A stretch of 64,000 nt of DNA. It comes from Gemmatimonadota bacterium. GTDB taxonomy: Bacteria > Gemmatimonadota > Gemmatimonadetes > Gemmatimonadales > Gemmatimonadaceae. A program made the position numbers and the translations under genes. The notes under the pieces were generated by a model. That model was not told where the DNA came from. It saw only the letters and a list, made by a program, of their open reading frames with translations, and searched no databases. Within the stretch, counting starts at the first letter, position 1; the number at the start of each line of letters is the position of its first letter. The DNA lies in contig JAJPIS010000019.1 of assembly GCA_021324635.1 (NCBI GenBank), forward strand, positions 1-64,000. The letters are read 5' to 3'. Below, piece by piece: positions 61,230-64,000 of the stretch.

Positions 61230-62249
61230 ATGGTCGATGCCGCCGACTCCGCACGTGCGCCGGGTGCCCGTTCCACCCGCCCGTCCCGTCCATCCCGCCC
61301 GCCGCTGGTGCTCATCGCGAACGATCAGGAATGGTCGGCGCGGTCGCTCGAGACGATTCTGGGCCCGCACGGCTACGCCGTGCTGCGCAGCTACACCGCG
61401 CGGCAGACGATCGACCTGGCGCGGCGCGTCCGCCCCGACGTCGTGATCCTCGACGTGCGGATGCCGGACGGCGACGGGTTGGAGCTCGCCCGTCAGCTCC
61501 GTGCTGCCGACTCCCTCGGCTCGACGACGCCGATCCTCATCACGTCGTCCGATCCCGGCCATCGCGGCCAGCAGGTCGCGGCATACGCGGCCGGCGCCTG
61601 GGACTACATCCTCCTCCCCCTCGACGGCGAAGTCCTGATCCACAAGCTGGACACCTTCGCGGCCGCGAAGCGCGAGGCGGACAGCGTCCGGGACGAGGGG
61701 CTCCTCGACACCGCGACGGGCCTGTACAACGCGAAGGGTCTCGCCCGCCGGGCGCAGGAGATCGGCGCCGAAGCGTCGCGCCGCCGCGACCCGCTGGCGT
61801 GCGTGGCCGTGATCCCGACGCCGGAAGACGGGTCGGCGTTCGATGAGACGACGTCCGACGACGTCGTCAAGCGGGTCGCGGCCAGGGTCGGGGAGCTGCT
61901 CCGACGGACCGGTCGCGTCTCGGATGCCGTTGGCCGGCTGGGTCGCACCGAGTTCGCCATCATTGCGCCCGCGACCGAGCCGGCGGGCGCTCACCGCCTG
62001 GCCGAGCGCGTGCGGGCGGCGGTCGACGCCGAGCGGATCGCGGCGAGCGCCGAGCCGACGGAGGCGAGCGGCGGGCATATCCGCGTGCGCGTCGGGTACT
62101 ACGCGGTGCCCGACTTCGCCGAATCGACCGTCGATGCGGTCGAGATGCTCGTCCGCGCGACCTCTGCCCTCCGCCAGTCGGTGACGACCGGTGTCCGGGC
62201 CCCCATTCAGGCTTTTGGCACCGCCCAGGAGTCCGTCGTCGGGCTCTGA
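61230..62249 (+). CDS. REC protein with a degenerate GGDEF domain
   Basis: 339 residues from the ATG at 61230; an ATG at 61137 is also possible. A receiver domain (VVILDVRMPDGDG with the phospho-acceptor Asp) is followed by a GGDEF-like domain. The receiver has ND in place of the acidic pair and Leu where the conserved Lys is expected (DYILLPL). In the GGDEF domain the active site reads GRTEF. The RxxD inhibitory site five residues before it is intact (RVSD). It is therefore unlikely to synthesise c-di-GMP and may bind it. Confidence 0.83.
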   Translation: MVDAADSARAPGARSTRPSRPSRPPLVLIANDQEWSARSLETILGPHGYAVLRSYTARQTIDLARRVRPDVVILDVRMPDGDGLELARQLRAADSLGSTTPILITSSDPGHRGQQVAAYAAGAWDYILLPLDGEVLIHKLDTFAAAKREADSVRDEGLLDTATGLYNAKGLARRAQEIGAEASRRRDPLACVAVIPTPEDGSAFDETTSDDVVKRVAARVGELLRRTGRVSDAVGRLGRTEFAIIAPATEPAGAHRLAERVRAAVDAERIAASAEPTEASGGHIRVRVGYYAVPDFAESTVDAVEMLVRATSALRQSVTTGVRAPIQAFGTAQESVVGL

Positions 62250-62261
62250 CTCCGACCCGGC

Positions 62262-64000
62262 TCACGGCGTCGGCGCGGCGACCTCGCCGACTTTGGACGG
62301 GAGCTGCGCCCGCTGCTCCCCATCGTCCAGCTCGTAGCCGTACAGATACGAGTAGTACCGGAACGCGCCCTCGGCCTTCACATCGTTGAGGATCGCGCCG
62401 AGCACCCGCACCGGGTAGCGATCCAGCACGGCGAGCTTGGCCTGTGCCATCTCCCGATCGCTGCGCCCGATCCGGAGCACGACCGCCATCGTGCCGGTCG
62501 CCGCGCCGAGCGCGAACGGATCGATCCCGGCGCCGAGCGGCGGGCTGTCGACGATCACCATGTCGAACTGCGGGCGGATCGCGCTCAGGAACTGGAGCAT
62601 CGCCGGGGAGGCCAGCAGCTCCGGGCCCCGATGGCGGCGCGCGCCACAGCTGACGATCCAGAGCCGCTCGTAGTCGGTTTCCTGGAGGATCTCCTCGAGC
62701 GACGCACTCCCGGCGAGATAGTCGAGCAGGCCTGGCGACTGATGGACCCCGAACGTCGCGTGCAACTGACCGCGCCGGATGTCGCCATCGATGATCAGCG
62801 TCCGCCGCCCGCTCTCGGCGAACGACATGGCGAGGTTGGACGAGACCAGCGACTTGCCGTCCCCGGCCCCGGGGCTCGTGATGGTGACGATCGCCGGGCC
62901 GGTGGGATCGAGCAGGTGCAGCAGGTTGAGCCGAATCGTCCGGAACGCCTCGACCACCTGTGAGGCCTCGTCCGGGTCGAAGTCCTTGCCCGCGCGCGGC
63001 TGGACCGCCGGCACGGTGCCGATGATGGGCAGGCCCAACTCGTCCGTCGCCTGCTCGGGGTAGCGCACCCGATGGTCCAGGCGGTCGAGCAGCAGCGCGA
63101 GCCCGAGGCCGGCGCCGAAGCCACACACCACGGCGAGCAGGAAGATCCGGGGCTTCGTGTTGCGGCTCGGCGCGACCGGCGCGACCGCCCGGTCCAGCAC
63201 CTGGACATCGGGGATCGCGCTCTGCTCGGCCAGCAGCGCCTCCTCGTATCGCGTCTGGAGCGTGTTGTAGATCTGGTTGGCCGTCGCGACGTCCCGCTCG
63301 TGCCGCATCTCCTCGATCTCCGTCGTCGGCAACTGTGTCGCCGTCGCGGACGCCGAGGCCACCCGCGCGCCGAGCGTCTGCTCCCGCGCCTCGAGGCGGG
63401 CGAGCGCCTCGCGAGCGAGCTGTGGGATCGCCTGCACCTGGAGCGCCGTCACCTGCGCCTGGAGGTCCTGCACCGGCTTGTAGGCGTCGGTGTATTTCAG
63501 CTTGAGTTGCCGCAGCTCGGTGGCCTTGGTCGTGTACTCCTGGATCGCGGCGCGCAGCTCATCCGCCCCGACCATGAGCGCGGGGACGGTGAGCAGGTCC
63601 TCGGGGTCGAGCCGACCCTGCGGTGCGCGCGCGAGCAGCGTCTGCACCCGCTGGATGTCGTCGTGCAGATTGTCGCGCGCGAACTTGAGACCGTAGTAGT
63701 CCGTGACCGGGGAGGCGTTGGTCACCGACGGCGGCGTGAGCTGCGGCCCGCTCGCGCCGCCGCTCGCGTCCAGCCCCTGGGCCGACATGAGGGCGGCGTT
63801 GGCGCGCCCGGCGCTGATCGCGCCCTGCTCTCCGCGGGCGATCGCCGCCCGCTCGAACCCCTCCAACGACTGCTCGGCGTCGGTGAGGCGCTGGCGCGCG
63901 ATCGTCGTCTGCGTCTGGAGGATCGACGTGAGCTGGGCGACCTTTCGCCGCTTCAGCTCCCCGGCCACGTTGAGGAACTGCGTCAGCCACTCGTTGAGGG
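62262..64000 (-). CDS. polysaccharide biosynthesis tyrosine autokinase (Wzc-like), 5' end outside the window
   Basis: The reading frame stays open to the window edge, so the N-terminus is missing. The visible part has the coiled-coil periplasmic segment of the Wzz domain, a transmembrane helix (IFLLAVVCGFGAGLGLALLL) and a BY-kinase domain. Walker A is SPGAGDGKS, A' is LIIDGDIRRG and B is MVIVDSPPL. The Tyr cluster YYSYLYGY near the C-terminus is the expected autophosphorylation site. It controls chain length and export together with the Wza-like protein. Convergent with the REC-GGDEF gene, 12 bp apart. Confidence 0.93.
   Translation of the reverse strand, partial: LNEWLTQFLNVAGELKRRKVAQLTSILQTQTTIARQRLTDAEQSLEGFERAAIARGEQGAISAGRANAALMSAQGLDASGGASGPQLTPPSVTNASPVTDYYGLKFARDNLHDDIQRVQTLLARAPQGRLDPEDLLTVPALMVGADELRAAIQEYTTKATELRQLKLKYTDAYKPVQDLQAQVTALQVQAIPQLAREALARLEAREQTLGARVASASATATQLPTTEIEEMRHERDVATANQIYNTLQTRYEEALLAEQSAIPDVQVLDRAVAPVAPSRNTKPRIFLLAVVCGFGAGLGLALLLDRLDHRVRYPEQATDELGLPIIGTVPAVQPRAGKDFDPDEASQVVEAFRTIRLNLLHLLDPTGPAIVTITSPGAGDGKSLVSSNLAMSFAESGRRTLIIDGDIRRGQLHATFGVHQSPGLLDYLAGSASLEEILQETDYERLWIVSCGARRHRGPELLASPAMLQFLSAIRPQFDMVIVDSPPLGAGIDPFALGAATGTMAVVLRIGRSDREMAQAKLAVLDRYPVRVLGAILNDVKAEGAFRYYSYLYGYELDDGEQRAQLPSKVGEVAAPTP

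Overview
The window is a G+C-rich (about 70% by eye), densely coded chromosomal segment from a Gram-negative-type bacterium. It carries lipoprotein signals, a Wza-like export protein, a BY-type tyrosine kinase and outer-envelope polysaccharide genes. Very high GC, Ig-like/lectin lipoproteins behind c-di-GMP riboswitches and the gene content fit Gemmatimonadota best. That placement is an inference; no rRNA or marker gene is present. I see no tRNA, IS element, prophage or CRISPR array.

Layout. (1) 0.1-5.0 kb, minus strand: a MoxR/DUF58/DUF4350/DUF4129 envelope operon. (2) 5.0-6.8 kb: an acyl-CoA dehydrogenase and a DUF6438 protein. (3) 6.9-13.4 kb: a methionine / one-carbon / corrin operon, metH then a homocysteine methyltransferase-MTHFR fusion then cbiX. 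The genes overlap at their ends and are headed by what looks like a SAM-II riboswitch followed by an intrinsic terminator. (4) 13.6-16.5 kb: a c-di-GMP-I riboswitch before a 48-residue lipoprotein, then a receiver-like protein, YggT and VanZ-like membrane proteins. (5) 16.5-62 kb and beyond: a large exopolysaccharide locus.

The polysaccharide locus holds two XrtA/PEP-CTERM-type companions (DUF3473 deacetylase, FemAB-like), several glycosyltransferases, and O-antigen ligase-like and flippase proteins. It also holds an MBOAT/SGNH acetylation pair, an ATP-grasp/PHP pair, a nucleotide-sugar dehydrogenase, an AsnB-type amidotransferase and two further stand-alone deacetylases. One deacetylase-GT2 fusion has lost its catalytic residues. 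A priming sugar transferase, export protein and tyrosine autokinase (cut by the window end) complete it. No exosortase gene is visible.

The strongest theme is c-di-GMP. Three c-di-GMP-I riboswitches lie within about 10 kb, two of them 91/92 identical, and each precedes a lipoprotein gene. Two of those lipoproteins combine Ig-like repeats with the same C-terminal lectin-like domain. At the other end of the locus a REC protein has a degenerate GGDEF site (GRTEF) but keeps an RxxD inhibitory-site motif, so it may read c-di-GMP rather than make it. The plausible picture, which is inference, is a c-di-GMP-controlled exopolysaccharide with dedicated surface polysaccharide-binding lipoproteins.
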